DNA of 64,000 bases from Poecilobothrus nobilitatus. Its lineage: Eukaryota > Arthropoda > Insecta > Diptera > Dolichopodidae. A program made the position numbers and the translations under genes. Below are positions 62,505 through 64,000 of the stretch, one piece after another. Every line of letters begins with the position of its first letter. The first letter of the stretch is position 1. The stretch covers positions 112,595,996 to 112,659,995 of the forward strand of contig OX352774.1 of assembly GCA_947095535.1 (NCBI GenBank), in the 5' to 3' direction. Under the pieces are notes generated by a model, which was not told where the DNA came from, did not search any database, and saw nothing but the letters and a program-made list of their open reading frames with translations.

Positions 62505-63825
62505 TAAAAAACAAGGTAGAATGTAAACCAACGGTTTTTAAAAGCGCACATTTCCAAAACTCAATACAAACTGTTTAGAAGTGTGACTTACACAAAAATT
62601 TGAAAATTTCATGTAATAAGAAAAAACGTGAAAATAGGACAAATTTTGAGGGGCCGTAACTCCGGAATCCTATATAACTAAGAAAAGCCGTTAACACACG
62701 TAAAAGATTATTGTTGAACCTTTAATTTTCATGTCTTGCCGAAGAAAAATTTGTACAGGTGCCTAAGTTACAGGTGTCTAAAAATAGCAAATTTTCAATT
62801 TTTGAGGCGTAATAACTCTTAAAGAGGGGGTGTTACCAAAAAATTTTCTGAGGAAACTTATACTAATTCTAAAAGTTCTTTCTTGTCTCAAAATTTCAGG
62901 TTCCTATCTAAAGGGGTGACGGAGTAATGAAAAAATAAATTTCAATGCAAAATGTGGTTTTCACATAACGGTAAATTTAAATAGTAAATTATAAAATATT
63001 ACATAATTTTGATATTGTTTTATATAGATAATAAAATTTTTGATCTTCTGGCGGTTTTAGATTGCAAAATTATTACGCAGAGCCCGAGATATATATATCT
63101 GAAAATGGGGCTTTTTCGCAATTTTGAAGAGCTGCAACTTTGGAACCCTTTACAATTAAAATAAACCTTTCACACACGTAAAAATATATTATTGTAGCTT
63201 TAATTTTTATATCTTGCAGAAGTAAAATATGTACAGGTTCCTAAGTTACAGGTGTTTAAAAATAGCAAATTTTCAATTTTTAAGCCCTAATAGCTCATAA
63301 ACAGGGGGTGGCCCGAAAAAATTTTCTGAGTAAACTTATACTAATTCTAAAAGTTCTTTCTTGCCTCAAAATTTCAAGCTTCTATCTAGAAGCGTGGCGG
63401 AGTTATGAAAGTAGAAAAATCTTGCAAAATTTGGTTTTCACATAACGGTAAATTTAAATACTAAATTTAAAAAAATTGTATAATTTTGATATTAATTTAC
63501 AAAGATAAAAGAAATACCTGTCGAATGACGTTTTCAGAATGAAAAAATCTTGAGCAGAACATAAGATATATGCATTTAAAAATAGGGCTTTTTCAAAGTT
63601 TGAGGGGCTGTAGCTCCGTAATGGGGGGGGCTACATGAAAAAGTTGTTCCACAAAATTATTTTTTTTATGAGACCTACCTATGGTTAAAATTTTTTTTCT
63701 CTATCTTTAACGGTGTAGAAGTTTTGTAAACAGACGGACGCACGGACGGACGGACGGACGGACGGACAGAGTGAAACTAATAAGCACATTTTTTCAAAAT
63801 TTTTTTGGAAATGTGCTAAAAACCG
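62505..63825 (+). repeat. Family A repeat, best preserved copy (1.3 kb)
   Basis: Starts AACAAGGTAGAATGTAAACC, then AAAGCGCACATTTCCAAAAC. Two internal modules each carry an acetone-like order of CACACGTAAAA, CTAAGTTACAGGTGT, AAAATAGCAAATTTTCAATT and CATAACGGTAAATTTAAAT. The 3' end has GGGGCTACATGAAAAAGTTG, TGTAGAAGTTTTGTAAACAG, a (GGAC)n run (63735-63768), CAGAGTGAAACTAATAAGCA and the hairpin AGCACATTT..AAATGTGCT (63783-63818). No protein. The 3' hairpin plus microsatellite suggests a Helitron/Helentron relative; that is inference. Confidence 0.8.
63735..63768. repeat. (GGAC)n microsatellite
   Basis: Near-perfect GACG/GGAC run just before the 3' hairpin of the family A repeat. Confidence 0.93.
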
Positions 63826-63907
63826 AGATATTTACATCAAAACCTTAAATATGAAATTTTAAAAAATTCCGCTTAGTCGTTTAGGCTGTACACTTGCCGA
63901 CAAATAT

Positions 63908-63972
63908 ACAAACCCACACACACACACACATGTACACTCACACACACCCACAAGCATACACACACACACAGG
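63908..63972. repeat. CA-rich microsatellite
   Basis: Interrupted (CA)n tracts, the longest being ACACACACACACACA-type runs near 63916-63929 and 63957-63969. Confidence 0.93.
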
Positions 63973-64000
63973 CATACATCACGCTTAAAAAAATTTTTAC

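Noticed and set aside
59481..64000. Search for the first Ig exon and signal peptide of dpr on the minus strand
   Set aside because: No tryptophan or DxGxYxC context resembling Dpr Ig1 was recognised; the exon is assumed to lie beyond the window.

Overview
The window reads as insect nuclear DNA. It is strongly AT-rich, has no long open reading frames, carries introns with canonical GT..AG ends, and encodes part of an insect cell-surface protein of the Dpr (defective proboscis extension response) family. I cannot place the insect order from this sequence alone.

The only host gene I can support is one dpr6/dpr10-like gene on the minus strand. Three coding exons lie in order on that strand: 56217-56344 (first half of the second Ig domain), 51195-51363 (second half of that domain) and 32293-32450 (C-terminal tail with a hydrophobic stretch and the stop codon). 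The exons join in frame (phase 1, phase 0, phase 1) across introns of about 4.9 kb and 18.7 kb. The signal peptide and first Ig domain are not visible and probably lie beyond position 64000. Positions 1-32292 are then downstream (3' UTR and intergenic), and 56345-64000 is probably another intron.

Most of the rest is transposable-element debris. (1) Helentron-associated (HINE/DINE-1-like) elements share an ACCCGTACG-type subterminal motif at one end, CGTACGGGTATAA or GTGTAGGGTATA at the other, and a GTCC-type microsatellite near the 3' end. Two of them carry tandem arrays of a unit of about 140-147 bp (16408-17475 with about 5 units; 56612-58836 with about 11). (2) A related, very abundant family, here called family A, has GCACATTTCCAAAA at the 5' end, a GACGGACGG microsatellite and a 3' hairpin (AGCACATTT..AAATGTGCT). 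(3) A tRNA-headed SINE family has six pieces at five loci, one full length with a perfect 9-bp target duplication. (4) Non-autonomous inverted-repeat elements include two with TAA target duplications (24360-24736, 33955-34203), one with TA (29259-29910), a likely degraded relative (28441-29222) and a 1.27-kb element (9425-10697). (5) Decayed fragments of a non-LTR retrotransposon show an RT-region GPDG motif, the end of an RNase H region, and a C-terminal zinc-knuckle region.

Layout: 1-14400 holds non-LTR fragments, the 9.4-10.7 kb inverted-repeat element and a 2.95-kb foldback of two HINE copies (10978-13925). 14400-32292 is mostly A/T-rich DNA with HINE/family A copies, SINEs and MITEs. 32293-56344 is the dpr 3' half with repeat-laden introns. 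56345-64000 carries the large minisatellite HINE and two long repeat copies, ending in a CA-rich stretch. I found no bacterial-type system, CRISPR array or clearly intact transposase gene.
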